A DNA stretch of 64,000 nt. It comes from Chionis minor (lineage: Eukaryota; Chordata; Aves; Charadriiformes; Chionididae). The position numbers were made by a program, and so were the translations under genes. The notes beneath the pieces are model-generated. The model was not told the origin of the DNA. It was given only the letters and a program-made list of their open reading frames with translations, and ran no database searches. This document shows positions 44,416 through 56,860 of the stretch, piece by piece; positions within the stretch are counted from its first letter, which is position 1, and each line of letters starts with the position of its first letter. The DNA is taken from assembly GCA_013398295.1 (NCBI GenBank), contig VZSF01003928.1:124001-188000 (forward strand), in the 5' to 3' direction.

Positions 44416-46785
44416 TGAAAAGTATGAATGAAAATACCAGGCGTCCTTAAACATAAGCAGCACAACCAGCCTCCTCGATAGCAATATGTATATTTTTTTT
44501 AAATCCTAAAAACACCGTTATTGTCTCCAGAGACGATATAACCGTCTTGCAGATTAACTATGCCACGGGTGCAGAAATGTGGTAGGGACTCCCGCCAGGG
44601 TTTCCGCAGGTCCGGCTGGCCCACTAGCCCCAGCTCCGGGCAGCCCGAAGGAGGCAAAGCAGCGGTGAAGGAAGAGATGAACGGCATCTCTTGGGCACGG
44701 TGAGATGGGCACGGTGGCTCGCAGCCTGAGTGAGGCCGGCTCTGCCGAGCAGGGAGCGCGTGGAGCCGGAGGGGGTGCACTGCACCCCTGCGCTGCCGCT
44801 GGGCAGGAATACTCGAGTGCCGCTGAGATGCTTGAGTGACCCTGTGCTGCGCCAGCCAGGTTTGATACAGCCACTCGGGAACTGGAGTGAATAGACCGTG
44901 TCAAAGCTCCTCTCCTGCAAAGCCAATTAGGTGTCTGTCTGCCGTGATCCCTTATAGGCAGTATCTGGGAGAGTTTATCTTGAGTCCTAAGCAAACACGC
45001 AGAAGCCAGCTCAGGTCTGGCACTGCATCCAAGCTGCCAAGCCCTCTCCTGACCCAGGCTCTAGGGAGCACAGTGCAAACATAAACATGGCCCCGATAGG
45101 GATTATTATATGTGGAATGACCCCCACCATGCCAAACACACACTGTTTCCAAGGGCAGCTTCCAGATGCATTTGCTTTCGCTGTGCTGCCCAGTATCTAT
45201 AGCATCTGGGTGCTTCCCGGTCCAGGCAACATTATTCTGCATGACCTCGGTGTAACAGGAGAAGCACCCTGCCCTGAAAAGACCAGAGGTTACAATTCCC
45301 TGCGCAGCCACCCTTCGGGAAATCACCAGCTTCATCCTTCTGCCCCAAGGCAGGATTTCCTACAGCTCTGTCACCCTGCCAGGTGCTGGCTGAACCTATT
45401 CTTAGAGGCTTTCTTCCGTGGTGGAAACTCCACACCTTCCCCAGCCAGCCTCCTCCAACGGTTGTCGACCCCTCCTGCATGTAGGAGACCTCCAAGGAAG
45501 ATGCAGATCCTATAGAAGCCAATGGTACATACAGCACTCTGGCACCTGGGATTAAGGTTGCAACTGTTTGGGTTTCTGCAGGAGAGCATGAGCACACAAG
45601 CAAAATCAGCCCTCGGAGCTTTAATAAACCATGTGCTATCCTTACATGGAGAGCAGCCCATAAGATAAAGAATCTCTTCACAGAGCCTCTGAAGTCTTAT
45701 TCATGGTCTATTTGTATATCTGCACTGATGCTAGTGTAGATACATCCACAGAGCACACCACACCCTTGTACATAATGACAAGGGAAAAACATTGCAGTGC
45801 TGCTTGGCTGGGCCCCAAGTCAGGGCAGTTTTGCTGCAAACCTTTATCCTCATTATATGTCTTAGGTCACGGTTACAGCAGTCGTAGTAATATAGCATAT
45901 TGTTTTTCCCTGACAGCATCTTCAGAAACAAGCCCCTGTCATTCCCTTCCCAGAGGTGAGGAGAGCAAGGAAGGCCCAGGTGTGTGCACCCACCATGGTG
46001 CAAGTAACCAACAGGGCAGGGGTTAGACACGTGTTCCTCACGCTCCCTCCATGCTCCTCTACCATGTTCTCCAGGCAGAACCTCCTCCTGCATCTCCCTG
46101 CCTCCTTCCCCCATGGCCAGTCAGGGAACAAAAGCCTGAGAACAGGTATGAAATTCAGTCCCAGGACAAGAAAAAGCAGAAGAAAAGTAATCTGGAAGAT
46201 GGAAAACACAACATGGGCGAGGTGCTGTTTCCCCACTGGAAAAGAAGCCCATCGGAGTTTCCCTACCCAAGCTCTCAGCATGGCAAAAGAAGTCCAAAAA
46301 TCACACAAAACGCTACCTTGCTGCTGCTTTACTGGTGGCAACCACTGCAGGACAAAAGGGGCATGGGTGTTCAGGCGCAGCCAGCCAGCCCACTGCCAGC
46401 AGTCATCCCTTCAATCTCTCTGCACACTGCATAAAAACGTGAGTAGGGACAGGATAAAAACAGACCCCACACCTATCAGTGTGTTTGTGCAACGATCACC
46501 GAAATAGCTGAGAACTCCTCCAGCAATTTGAAGTACAGCTGCCCCATCTACTTAACCAAACCATCTGCAGGAGGAGGCGAGGACATGCAGTTCTCACCCA
46601 TTTTCTTTGGTGCTTATTTACTCTGTGTATCTGCATAACCACAGGCAGGATTTGAAATAAAAGCCTGCTCATGGACACGTATGCATTCCCCTGCCCCACA
46701 GAGAGGCCAGCTTCAGGCCCTATCACTCCCCACACTTCCAATGGAAAAAGCGCGTGTGGGCAGGGTAGGGAAAATAATCATGAGC
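44416..46785. other. Non-coding stretch, about 2.4 kb, with a GC-rich patch
   Basis: 44580-44830 is GC-rich with several CpG dinucleotides but shorter and weaker than the two islands. Minus-strand frames through it (up to 146 codons) have low-complexity Ala/Pro/Ser composition. The remainder, including overlapping plus-strand frames at 45956-46507, shows no domain or repeat. Confidence 0.5.
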
Positions 46786-46789
46786 AGAA

Positions 46790-47190
46790 GCCGTGATCTG
46801 ACTCTGTCAGCAGATGACTTCTATTTGCACTCGTTAGCACTGCCCTAGCGTGAGCTAACACCACCCCCTCGGGTAATTTAAATTTATAAAAAAAAATAGA
46901 GGAGGAGAAAAAAAAGAAAAAAAGAGCCCGTATTTCTATATTTAGGACGTTAGGATAATCGGGGTGGAAGAGCCCATCTGTTTGACGTTCACTCCAGCTG
47001 CTGTGGATGCGGAAATTTGTCTATTTTCTTTCCTTTTGCCTGTTTCTACTTGTCCTGGCTGACTGTGACAGATGCACAGAGAGCCTGATGTATGGCCACG
47101 GCCATTTAGGTCCGAAACTGTGTACCATTCCAGACGAGTCACTACGGAACCAGTTGGCACAACCAAGATCTTTCCCAAGGGAGTGGAAAA
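46790..47190. promoter_or_regulatory. Putative conserved non-coding block beside a microsatellite
   Basis: Contains CTATTTGCACTCGTTAGCAC, CCCTAGCGTGAGCTAAC, GGGTAATTTAAATTTATAAA and, after an A-rich tract (46885-46925), GTTTGACGTTCACTCC and GACTGTGACAGATGCACAG. The TTAGCAC/GTGAGCTAA strings are near-inverted. It is unique-looking and ends at the ATT/ACT repeat. Assignment is by texture only. Confidence 0.25.
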
Positions 47191-47197
47191 CAGGGGG

Positions 47198-47312
47198 ATT
47201 ATTATTAATTATTATTATTATTATTACTACTACTACTACTACTATTACTACTACTACTACTACTACTATTATTGCTGTTGTTATGATTATTATTATTTTA
47301 TTGCTACTATTA
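47198..47312. repeat. Compound (ATT)n(ACT)n trinucleotide microsatellite
   Basis: About 115 bases made of ATT units, then ACT units, then a mixed ATT/ACT and GTT/ATT tail. The transition from ATT to ACT inside the array suggests units that spread after a point mutation. Frames that read it as Tyr, Ile or Thr runs are artefacts. It is long enough to be a length-polymorphic locus. Confidence 0.9.
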
Positions 47313-49552
47313 ACAAATCTATGTATATAACACTGAAGAGACAGCAATCGGACCTCTAAGTGAGTTCTAGGAAGGCAGCCTCTGCCACATCCTCCTTTTG
47401 GGAGATCTCCCCATATAAAGCTGAATTTCTGTGGGGCGCCAACGTACCATCAGTGTCACTATCCACTGGATGGAGACATAACCACACTTCTTTTCAGACT
47501 AACCTGTTCTGCCATCTTCATCCCAAGCCTCTATGAAAGTGAGCCAAACTAAATTCCGAAGTGGCCTTTGATCTCCCACCTTCCTGAGCTGACCAGGCTC
47601 TGGTCCCAAAATAACAAAGATGCCATTGCCTCAAGCAGTGTCTGGATGCTGTTCCTGTCATAGATACGAGTGTCCACAGCCCTCGCAGAATGTGGCATCA
47701 CTGCCCCTGTAAACCCAGTGCAGTGCTACTTATTTTGCTGCTGAAGGCATCCCTGCGGTGTGTAAGGACACGTGTCAGACAGTTGGGACCATTTGCTGTT
47801 TATCTTGTTTGGTATAGGTGATTGGTTTTTAGTTTCACAATGTTCATTGCTGGGGTCACTAAAGGTGCTGGGGATGAGCAATAAGCCTGGATAAATTTTA
47901 TGCGATTAATGTTCTGAAAGCCCTACAAAGAGGAGAGGAGACTGCTGGTGCAAAATTCATAATTCCACCGCCAGCTTTTCCTTGCAGGGTCCTCTCCGGC
48001 CTGGGAGCTGGAATCACACAACAGAACGTGGAGAAGGACAGGTGGGCAAGGAGCGCAGATAGGAATATAGATGGGGAAATGCATCAGTAGGGGGACTCCC
48101 CAGTCTTCCCTGCAGTACACACTGCTAGTCCAGCTCCAGCGCTCCTTTCTTCTGCCCAACAAATGTTCCCTCACATTCCCAACCACAGAGAGCTGAAGCT
48201 GCCCCATTGATTTCCATGTGTGCAAGAGTAGGATCTAGGCCATCGCCTAAGAGGCAATAAATGTGTCCAGAGGTCCAAAAACTTCCCTTTGGAAAAAGTT
48301 CTCCTCTCATGGATGTTGTGGAAGTCACTTGCATACAAGGAATTGACAGACACTGATGACCACATTTTGCAGGCTTGTCCTTGTGATATATCTTGTCTGG
48401 GTTTTGGTACAGTGCATGGCTTGGATGCATTTCCGATCACCGTGGCATAAGAAACAACATCTTACTCCTTTGAGTCTCTGCTCCAAAGAGGTCATTTTGG
48501 CCCTTGCAAGCCAGCAGGAGCAGTCATTCTTCCTCACCCAAAAGGCACTGCCAACTTCTGCAGCTGCCTCCCACACATCATCCATCACCCAACGATGGTG
48601 TTTTCTCTTCCCAGCTTCCCAGACAACACTGCCCTGAGCTGTCTGGTCTTCTGCTAGCTATTCCACTCAATGGAGGTCATGGTGGCCCACAAACAGTTGT
48701 TTTGTTGGGATATGAGGCCCCTGCACCCATCCCTCCTTTGAAAGAAGTTTACTCTGGTGCAGGTACAGGTGAAATACTCACTGCTAGGGGAAAAGATCTG
48801 GCCAGACTCAACCCTTCACTAGACATAAGAGACTCCACACAGGTTAGCCTGAAGGCACAAACGGGAAGGAGATGCAGTCTCACTGCTTCACAAATCCACA
48901 AAACTAATAATTTAACTCTCTTTTTCAGGCAGGCCAACAAAACACCACCTACGTTACAGAGCTAAAGGGTACATCACGTAACTTCAGAAGCTGCTTTCCA
49001 CAATGTGTAGCCTCCAAAGGATGCACAGAAAAATGTAGACCTCCCAGGTTTATATTGTTATGACAGCCCTTTAAGATGCTAAAGTAACTCATACCTATTC
49101 CTCACAGACAAAGAGAAAGTTCTCCTCTTTGTCAGGGTCGCTTTTGCCAAGCACTATTTAATATTTCCGAATACACTTTTTTTTTAGAGAGATGATAAAC
49201 CAATAAAAGCACATGGAAAATATTCTGAAATGTGAGAAAACTTGAAAGATGAAGCTATAAATAAAATATTAAGTAAAACCAATGACTGGGTTTGGTGGTT
49301 TTTTTCAATTCTTTATGTTAGTTCCCCTAATATTGAAGGGAAAAAAGGCACAGAATGATACATGTGGGAAACTTCAGATGAACTGTCTCATATTTGATGA
49401 AACCAGAAATACTGCAAGCTAGTGCAATATTTATATCATCGCCTCCCCCCCACCATCAGAAAGACGCACTAGCCCATAATTGCAGATGAGGAAACAAAAT
49501 TTTCTCATATGTTCACTTTCATGAAAGATAAATTTGCTTTGTTCTGTATTTT
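47313..49552. other. Non-coding stretch, about 2.2 kb
   Basis: No gene supported; plus-strand frames at 48356-48965 are domain-free. From about 49000 the DNA is distinctly AT-rich and remains so to about 50500. No repeat family was recognised. Confidence 0.5.
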
Positions 49553-49675
49553 GGGCCCTAACTCAGCAAACCACTTAAACATATGCTGAAGTTCATCATT
49601 TGCCACTCTACCACTTATGCATCTACTTAAGAATACGCCTGAAGTCAAGCATATGCACAGCACACTGCTGACTGC
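49553..49675. repeat. Ancient amniote 'cacttaagcatatgctt' repeat relic
   Basis: GGGCCCTAACTCAGCAAACC, then ACTTAAACATATGCTGAAGTTC, then ACTTATGCATCTACTTAAG and GAAGTCAAGCATATGCACAG match an amniote palindromic repeat whose arms read 'cagcaaagcacttaagcatgtgcttaactttaagca'. The pattern of alternating ACTTAA and CATATGC strings is distinctive. It is probably an ancient MITE-like DNA-transposon relic, but family assignment is from pattern memory. Confidence 0.6.
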
Positions 49676-50245
49676 GGACCTTATATCTTTCTGTTCATTT
49701 CTGCAACCGTTCTAATTTAGTGATGTGAATGCACAAGGAAGTAGCACATTTTAAGCAATTTTAGCACTCATTGGCAAAAGTGAAACTCGAACTTGCCTAT
49801 CCACATAAGTAATCTGCATAATTATTAAAAAGTAATAGCTATTTCCTGATACCTTTCAGAAAGGGCTTAATTCTAACAATTACTTTAAGATGTTAGGATA
49901 GTGAAGTAGAATGGCACGAACTTATGCTCTGTATCAGTGCCAAGCAACCAAACCTGGAGCTGAAATACTGCTCCCTAACACAGGAAACAGAAAAAAAACC
50001 CTGCTCATAAGCATGCAGTATGTCAAATATTATTTGTAGAAGCTATTCAGTAAGTAATTTCAAATAAGTAAAATGCAAAGAAACCACAGGATGTTCACAA
50101 ACAATTTGCAAATAGAAATGGAAGAGGAATTCATTAAATAAATTATTTGCTATAAATTATTCACCTACCTCTAATCTTACTACCACTTAGACTATAAAAT
50201 TCATGCCATAAAAGATACAGGATACATAACAAGCCATCATTAAGT
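49676..50245. other. AT-rich non-coding stretch
   Basis: AT-rich unique-looking sequence with no gene, repeat family or structured element that I can name. Confidence 0.5.
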
Positions 50246-50249
50246 TATG

Positions 50250-50480
50250 CATTTCCCACTGCTGCTTTATTTTGACTGTCCAGTTATATTATTGCATTAA
50301 GACAGCCTTTTGTCCTTAATGTACTTTGAGCGTAATATATTTTTGTTTTAAAAGCTGAGCTAAGGAGACCTGGTCTGATTTTCGGCTGTGATTTGATTTT
50401 GAATTCCCAGGCTGAATAACTCTTCAAATATGAGAAAAGAATCCAAGCCGTTCTCTGAGCAAAATCAAAACAAAGGGAAA
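50250..50480. promoter_or_regulatory. Putative conserved non-coding block
   Basis: Contains GTTATATTATTGCATTAAG, GTCCTTAATGTACTTTGAGCG, TAATATATTTTTGTTTTAAAAG and TGATTTGATTTTGAATTCCC. It is a long AT-rich unique segment with homeodomain-like cores and no frame. Confidence 0.25.
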
Positions 50481-52373
50481 TCTGTTGGCTGATTTGATGA
50501 GATTTCCACAATTTGGGTCCATTTGACATAAAGTCACAGTGAGGAGCAGGCATGTTCTCCTGTCCAGCGAGCCACACAGTGAACATTTTCATGAAGGTGA
50601 GAGATACAGGAGGCAATGTATCAGAGAGGCAAGGGGCATCCAGGAGCGGATCACAGGCAGGGGACATCAGTGGCTCTCTGGGACCCACTGGCTCTGCCCC
50701 GGATCACAAGGTCGGCAGCATCCCTACCTGAGTCGCTTTTCCTCTCCTGCAGCTGCAAGACAAGCTGCCAGCTGTGCCCTGGCTACATGGCCAGAGGAAG
50801 AAAATCCCGAAAGAAATTTAAAATAGAGCATGTAATTCTTTTTAGCCATGAAAACAATACCCCAGAAAGGGTTCTCACTCATAACCAAGGATGAAGGCAG
50901 CTTTTTCATCTTGTTTGTGTCCTGACTTGTTCTGAGTGACAGCCATACCCCGCTACTTGTTTGGTGTCTCAGCAGTTGTTTTATCTTCTTTTTTTTTTGG
51001 TACCATATTTGTTTACTTTTAATTATAATGATGATGATAGTCATTTAATTTCTCTGTTTGTCAAAAACTGATACAAACTGTGGTTCTTTGGTTATGGAGG
51101 AAAGGAGTGAAAAAAGGTTCTTGCAGTTGTCAAAATAATCTCCCAGACATCTCCAGAGTGAATGCTATTGCTGCTGTTGGCAACGGGTCGCAATTAAACA
51201 CTGCACCTCATCACCCATACGCATTGGAAATGAAAGAAAAGTTGGGTTTGCAGAATTTCATCAGCCTTGACCAACTCGTAGCAGGCTTAGTCCTTGGCCC
51301 GGTGGATTTCAGGTGCATTTATCATGCCCCAGCACAGCACGGCACAGAGTAGCTACACAGTGTTATTACACACTAGTATTTCCACAGCTCCTACGAGTGC
51401 TTTAAAAGACCCTCAGCACAGAGCCAGAGGAGGCAAAGGGCACAGGGTCCACTCACAGCAGAGACCTCTTGAAGACTGTGGTCCCAGCTCCTGACCCACA
51501 GACCTTAAAAGCTAAATAAGCTTTTCCATGGCAGTTGCTACATCAAACACAGGGAGAATAGCTATGGCACTGCTGACAGGACTGCTTCCTCTCCTTGCTT
51601 ATTTTCAACATAAATTCACGTCAGGTAGGCTGTTTAGAAGCAACCTGAGGGAACTGAGTGCTTAATTCCCATAGGTACCTTATAAAATCCCAATTGTAAC
51701 AGACAACACACTTTTTTTTTTTTTACAGAGTGGAGCCCCAGCGTGAGTAGAGAGTGGATAAGAAAGAAGGGCTGCATTTGGCCAGATGGAGAGTAAGATT
51801 CCCTTGAGCAACAAAGACAGCCCTTCAAAACGCAGGAGGACCAGATCCACTCTTCTCTACAGCAGTGCCCTGGCTAGCACATCTCCGCCCTCCGTGGCAA
51901 AACTCATACAGAAACACAAGCTGAAGGCAGGTCAGTCATGCAGCAGCCCATCCTGAGCCTCTCAAGCCAAGCCTGAACACCAAGCTATCCCTGGCTGATC
52001 TTGCAGCAGAACCCAGCAGGGCAAGGCATCCCCAAGCCACAGACAGCTTAAGATTGCCACCGGTGTCACAGAATGCACCCAGTATGTGAACAGACAGCAA
52101 GATGGAGGCAAGGAGGACACACGTCACGCACACTCTCTCCCCTCCCCAGTGCCCCCTCTGGGGTTCCTGTGCATGACTTTCATTGTGGAGGTCATCAAGG
52201 CAATGATGAGAGAAGAACCGCATTCAATTTAGTCACTGCAGGTTTTTTTTAAAGACTCAAAATCAATAACAAACCAGGAGCTACAGCCATGAAAATTCAG
52301 GCGGGAAACTATTCAGCAGGTGACTGACCAAATTGGTGGGAAGGCAGCATGCTCCCAGGGAGAAGGGAAGGGG
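50481..52373. other. Non-coding stretch, about 1.9 kb
   Basis: No gene supported. A T run (50989-50998) and a second one (51712-51724) occur. The segment at 51150-51230 has TGCTGCTGTTGGCAACGGG and CGCAATTAAACACTGC, resembling a conserved block. The minus-strand frame at 51936-52223 has no domain. Confidence 0.5.
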
Positions 52374-52550
52374 CTGGCAGTCAGGAGATGCAGGCTCCAA
52401 CCTCAGGTTGGCCATGGGAATCCTGCATGACTGTGGGCAAGGCACTTCTTACCTCTCGGCCTCAGTTTTCCCATCAGCTGTATGATGATCTAGATAAAAT
52501 GGCTGTTACCGTAGTGAGTGGAAAGATTATATGAAGATTACCATTAAAAA
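52374..52550 (+). mobile_element. MIR-type SINE relic, plus strand (best preserved)
   Basis: Collinear with the MIR consensus across about 170 bases: GTCAGGAGATGCAGGCTCC, then GACTGTGGGCAAGGCACTTC, then CTCTCGGCCTCAGTTTTCCC, then GATAAAATGGCTGTTACCG and GTGGAAAGATTATATGAAG. The blocks correspond to 'gtcaggagacctgggttc', 'tgtgaccttgggcaagtcactt', 'tctctgggcctcagtttccc', 'taaaatggggataataatacc' and 'gtgaggattaaatgag'. Confidence 0.85.
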
Positions 52551-53889
52551 CATGAGTAGGTGGAGCACAGCATAGATACAAAAGTTTCTGAAAAATATGT
52601 GGGCCTCTATCTTCATGCTCCTCATCTCCTTCTACAAAGTGGTCACTCAAAGCAAAAATCATATACCCTTCCTACAAAGGCAGCACATATCAGACACGCA
52701 TATATTTAGATCACTGCAAACAATTACCAACTTTTGTCCGAGGCAGAAAAATGGCACTCTGTGCTACAGAGCAGCAGAAAGACAATGACATCCAAAGTCA
52801 GCGTGGAGCAAGGAAAAGGAAAGGATCCAGATCTCTGGAACGGATTCAGCTGTGGTGTAAGCACTGATGCTAGCCACACTCAAGAAGGTCAGGAGCAAAT
52901 GGCAAAGCTCTCATGGGCGTAAAGTGGAGGTGCATCAGGTGCTGTACGTATGTAGGACAAGCACTCATCTCCCTGCATGTCAAACAACTCCTTTCAAACC
53001 CCTAAACAAACAGCAGGACACTGCAGCAGAAGCAACCCTCAGGAAGGACGAGGAAGAACACCTTTTCAGTCATTTTATTTTGCAGCTTTTCTGGCTTACT
53101 TTTATTTCCCTTGCATGGCTGAGGGTGCCACATGCTCCTTTTCCTCACCCAGGAGACATCAATCTATCACTAGGGCCACTCGCTTGTCCCCAACTCCCAT
53201 CAGATGTTTTCTACCCCTTCTGCTTGCTCAGAGCATGGAAATGGCAGCCCGAGGACCCACTGTCAGCAGGTGGGAATGGAGCCTGCATCTCCTAATCCCC
53301 AGTGCTCACAGTGAAAAGAAAGGGAGAGGAAAGAGAAAAAAAAAACCAAAACAAACCAACCAAAACAAAAAGAGTTCCCTCCTCCCTAGCACCTGATTTC
53401 TCCCTTAGATGCGTAGCATCACTGCCACTGAATTGCAGCCTCAGAAAAAGGAAAGAAAGAGGCCCAAAAGTCAGCCAGGAAACCCACCATCCATTGGCTT
53501 CCCTCCACGCCAGGCGAGCGGGCTCCTTCTGCTGCAGTGACTTGGCAAGCACACCTCGCTCTGACTCAGCACCTCGCCGGCACCTCCTGTCAATTATTCC
53601 CACAAACTGCTGACGCCGGAAGGGCTATTTGCAATTAGGATGCAACACAAGCCTGTGGCGGCTGTGGGATGCCTCAGCTCCCCTCCTTCACCTGCAGCCA
53701 TCCCCTCCGCTTCTGCCCCCTGGCTCAGGGCTGAGGCTACCAGGGAGGGCGAAGGGGATGGGGGTCAGGGCAAGAAGGCTGGAGGATGGGGACCAGGGTG
53801 GGTGGGGGAAGCCTGCTCGTGTTGTGCCTGTTCTGTGGATAAACAGACAACTGCCGTCAATGTGGCAGCCGAAATGCAGTCTTATTGGG
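52551..53889. other. Non-coding stretch
   Basis: No gene supported; overlapping plus-strand frames at 52867-53613 are domain-free. 53740-53810 is G-rich (GGGGATGGGGGTCAGGGC) and could fold, but is less regular than the motif at 8439. Confidence 0.5.
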
Positions 53890-53923
53890 AAAAAAAAAAA
53901 AAACAAAAAAAAAAAAGAAAAAA
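53890..53923. repeat. A-rich homopolymer-like tract
   Basis: Three A runs separated by single C and G bases. Read in frame it gives Lys runs, which are artefacts. Confidence 0.85.
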
Positions 53924-56259
53924 GGCAGCCACTGGGAATAGGGACGAGAACAGCGAGAACAGCAAGAACAGATGAGACTATGCAAAAAAGCTACTGAAGA
54001 ACTAACTTACACGGAGCATTCCCCAAAGAACAAGCAAAACGCAGCCTGGCTGCAACTCCATGCAGCTGAAAAACGCAAGCCTACGCTCCGTGTCCGAGGC
54101 ATTTCCAGCACGGGAGAGAGAGGCAGCTGATTGCGGATGAATCCCATAATAGGGGCCCAGGGCACACCAGCTGTTTCAGGGGCAAAAGGAAGGGCTGCCC
54201 TTGACAAGCCAAGGACATGACGATTCTGCAGACAGACTGAGGCTATTCTGTCCCTCTGCCAAGTAGCCAAGGTCCTCTCAACCTCTCTGAGCCACCAGCT
54301 TCCAACACACAGCCAGAAAGCCAAGCAGGCTTGCAGCCTAGCAGCTCCACAACGAACAGAAATGATCAGACGTCAAACCTGATGTCAAATAGCAAAGTTC
54401 AAAGACACGCTCAGTTATGGAAGCAACCCAGTGGCCACACAAGCCCATCAGCACCCTGCAGAAGCCTTCCAGCACCTTCTCCAGAGATCACAGTGGGGTT
54501 CAGGCCCCTCTTGCTGACACAAGCGGTGAGAGGCAGCAGAGCGAGCGATGCACAGGAGCCAGGAGGACCCAGAGCATTCCCTGCAGGAACACCCAGGGAT
54601 GTTTTAACCAAGAAGCAGGACTGTGTTTCCCGAGACATCAATTCAAAACCAAATATTTTTTAGGGTGCGGCTGATGCTGACAGACCACATGGGAACACAG
54701 GTTGGTGCAGGTGAGCATGAAGCTGGAGCAAAAAGTTCCAAGTAGCACTTAGGGTTTGATGCTGAAGCCTGCGGTGAATTGTTCCCTACATCACGATGCA
54801 ACAATTGCTTTATACAGTGCAGGAAAGGGATGAAATAGCCATGCTGACCAGCGGTTAAAGCATCCAACATGTCTCATAGTCCATGGTCCCACAACTGCAG
54901 AATTCATCACAGAGTAATGTCCTCCCTGGAAATCCAGGGTGGGCAAAAGGGCAGAGACAACAAACTCCAAGATGAGTAATGCACAGATCCCATCTAGATA
55001 GCCAAGGCTGAAGAGGGAGAAAAGTTAACTAAAACCCAAATCTCACCAAATCTACAGCAACCTGGATTTACCAATGGCCTCCTGATCAGGAAGGGAATAT
55101 CTACTGCATGACAAGGAGGGAAAGCCAAGGAACAACAAAGTCAAAGAAACCAGCAAAAAAAGGTGACTTCAGCAACATGTGCAGGAATTAGCCAAGTGTC
55201 ACAGCAGGTTACAATTTTGCAGTGTCTTCAAGAGTGTAGGTAGGGCTTGGAACAGTCAGTTCCAGGGCACTCAGAAGCTAAAACACTGCAACTGATGCAA
55301 AGAGCAACCTGAGTCACAAAGTAACGGTGACCGCTGCATAATCAATTTTAACATCCCTGTACAGAAAACAGTACCAGAACTTTGCATCACCCCTCTTGCA
55401 CATTAGAAAAGGCAATTACAAGAAAAACGGTCAAAACACTCTAACTCCAAAAGCAGGCGATTGTTGTTACGCTCTGTATGGTGGTTCACTGAAGCAATCT
55501 CAGCATCATCACTGAAAAGGTACTTGGTGCTGCTGAACAACAACAAAAAAAATGGCTGAGAAGCAAGAAAGCACATTGTATGGCCAAAAAAAAGGAACAA
55601 GAAGTCATTCAGTCTAAGCAGTTGCTTCATAAGATGGTAGCTAGGAGGGCTGAGAACAAAATTGAAGGCCAAATACCAAAAGTCAAAAACCAAACAATCA
55701 TTTCAGTGTATTTAAAGGACAAGCCCAGAACTGCTGAGCAGCAGGGGAATGACATTTCTCAAGTGGCTGGGCTGCTAGCAAAGACATGCAAACTCTTGCT
55801 GAGTCAGGCATGTCTTGAAGTTAGCAATGGTTTCCTTAAGAGGGTACAGGCTAACCTGGAAGTTGCAGCAGGGATCAGTTGAACCAGTCAAATTCCCTAA
55901 GCCCCTAAAAGTACACAACAGGAGGCAAAACAGCTTGGTCTCTTCTCAGGGGAACTTGTGCCCCTTCAATCCACTCAAATTTTGGAAGGAAAAGGACAAG
56001 ACTAAGTGATTAATTTTCAGTCACTTCAAAGCACGCCTGCTAAACCCTTCTGGGCAGGATGCCAGTTTGGTGCCAGACCCGTCCCGTGCTTGTCTGGGGT
56101 GGGAGACCCCCTCCCTTGCCTCCCCCCCGCAGTGGGGTTCATGCCACCCAAGTTCAGGCTGCTGCCCCACCGTTTGGTGGCCAAGCTCGGAGACATGGGA
56201 GACCCTCTCCCCCTGCCCTTGCTCTGTCCCTGATTACAAGGGATTACCCCCAGGTTTCG
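53924..56259. other. Non-coding stretch, about 2.3 kb
   Basis: A plus-strand 100-codon frame at 55580-55882 is open but lacks CR1 reverse-transcriptase motifs and any other domain. It lies upstream of an old CR1 copy in the same orientation, so it might be an unrecognisable part of that insertion. 56080-56220 is C-rich. No gene is called. Confidence 0.5.
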
Positions 56260-56860
56260 TACCAGCTCTGGAGTGGTTTAATCTATTCCTTAATATCTGG
56301 AAGAGATACAGGGAGCTGGCAAAGTGATTTGGGCTGGCTGAGACAAAAGAAGATTGAGAGAGACTTCCAAGGGATCTGACAAAGCTCGGCAAGTGGGCAG
56401 CATAATGCAGGATGAACTTCAACATTACCGAACGGATAGTAATAAGAACTTGAGAGAATAATCTGAACTACTCATATACCATGGGGCTCTAATTCAAATG
56501 TAATCACTTGAGGAAAATATCTTGGTATCACTCTGAACGGCTCAATGAAAACATCTGTTCAACATATAATGGTGGTCAAAAAAGCAAGCAAGCTGTTAGG
56601 ATGTCTAAAGGCAGGGGCTGAAAAGGATGCTGGAAGTATTAAAATGCCACTGTAAACACTGACAGCGCACCCTCAGCTGGAATTGCTGTGGTTATTTCTG
56701 GATGGCACACCTGAAAATACAGAAGGCACAGAGAAGTTTCATCATGCACCAGTCAATAATGCTTACTGGTCAAGCACAGTTAAAACTGGGACAATTTTGA
56801 AATTGGGAGCTATACAGAAAGAAATTATCAAACGGGTATGAAGAAGTGATCCAGCTGCTT
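56260..56860 (+). mobile_element. Old, degraded CR1 LINE fragment, plus strand
   Basis: About 600 bases follow the CR1 ORF2 region after the reverse-transcriptase active site. The order is: GGTTTAATCTATTCCTTAAT ('tttaacatcttcatcaatga'), GAGAGACTTCCAAGGGATC, AAAATATCTTGGTATCACTC, ATGGTGGTCAAAAAAGCAAG ('gcagtcaaaaaagc'), ACCCTCAGCTGGAATTGCTG ('cctcagctggagtactgtgt') and ACAGTTAAAACTGGGACAATT. In frame, fragments such as KYLGITLNGSM and MVVKKASKLLGCLKAGAEKDA resemble CR1 protein, but there are frequent stops and frameshifts. Clearly older than the copy at 33836; it covers a more upstream part of ORF2. Confidence 0.75.

Noticed and set aside
47007..47359. Frames of about 100 codons rich in Tyr, Ile or Thr
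   Set aside because: They read through the ATT/ACT microsatellite.
49628..49650. Thirteen-base match to mature miR-137 (CTTAAGAATACGC)
   Set aside because: The match lacks the 5' seed of the microRNA, no precursor hairpin surrounds it, and it lies inside an ancient repeat where the CTTAAG string is expected.
55580..55882. 100-codon open frame just upstream of the old CR1
   Set aside because: No reverse-transcriptase or endonuclease motif could be seen, and it is not recognisable as any protein.
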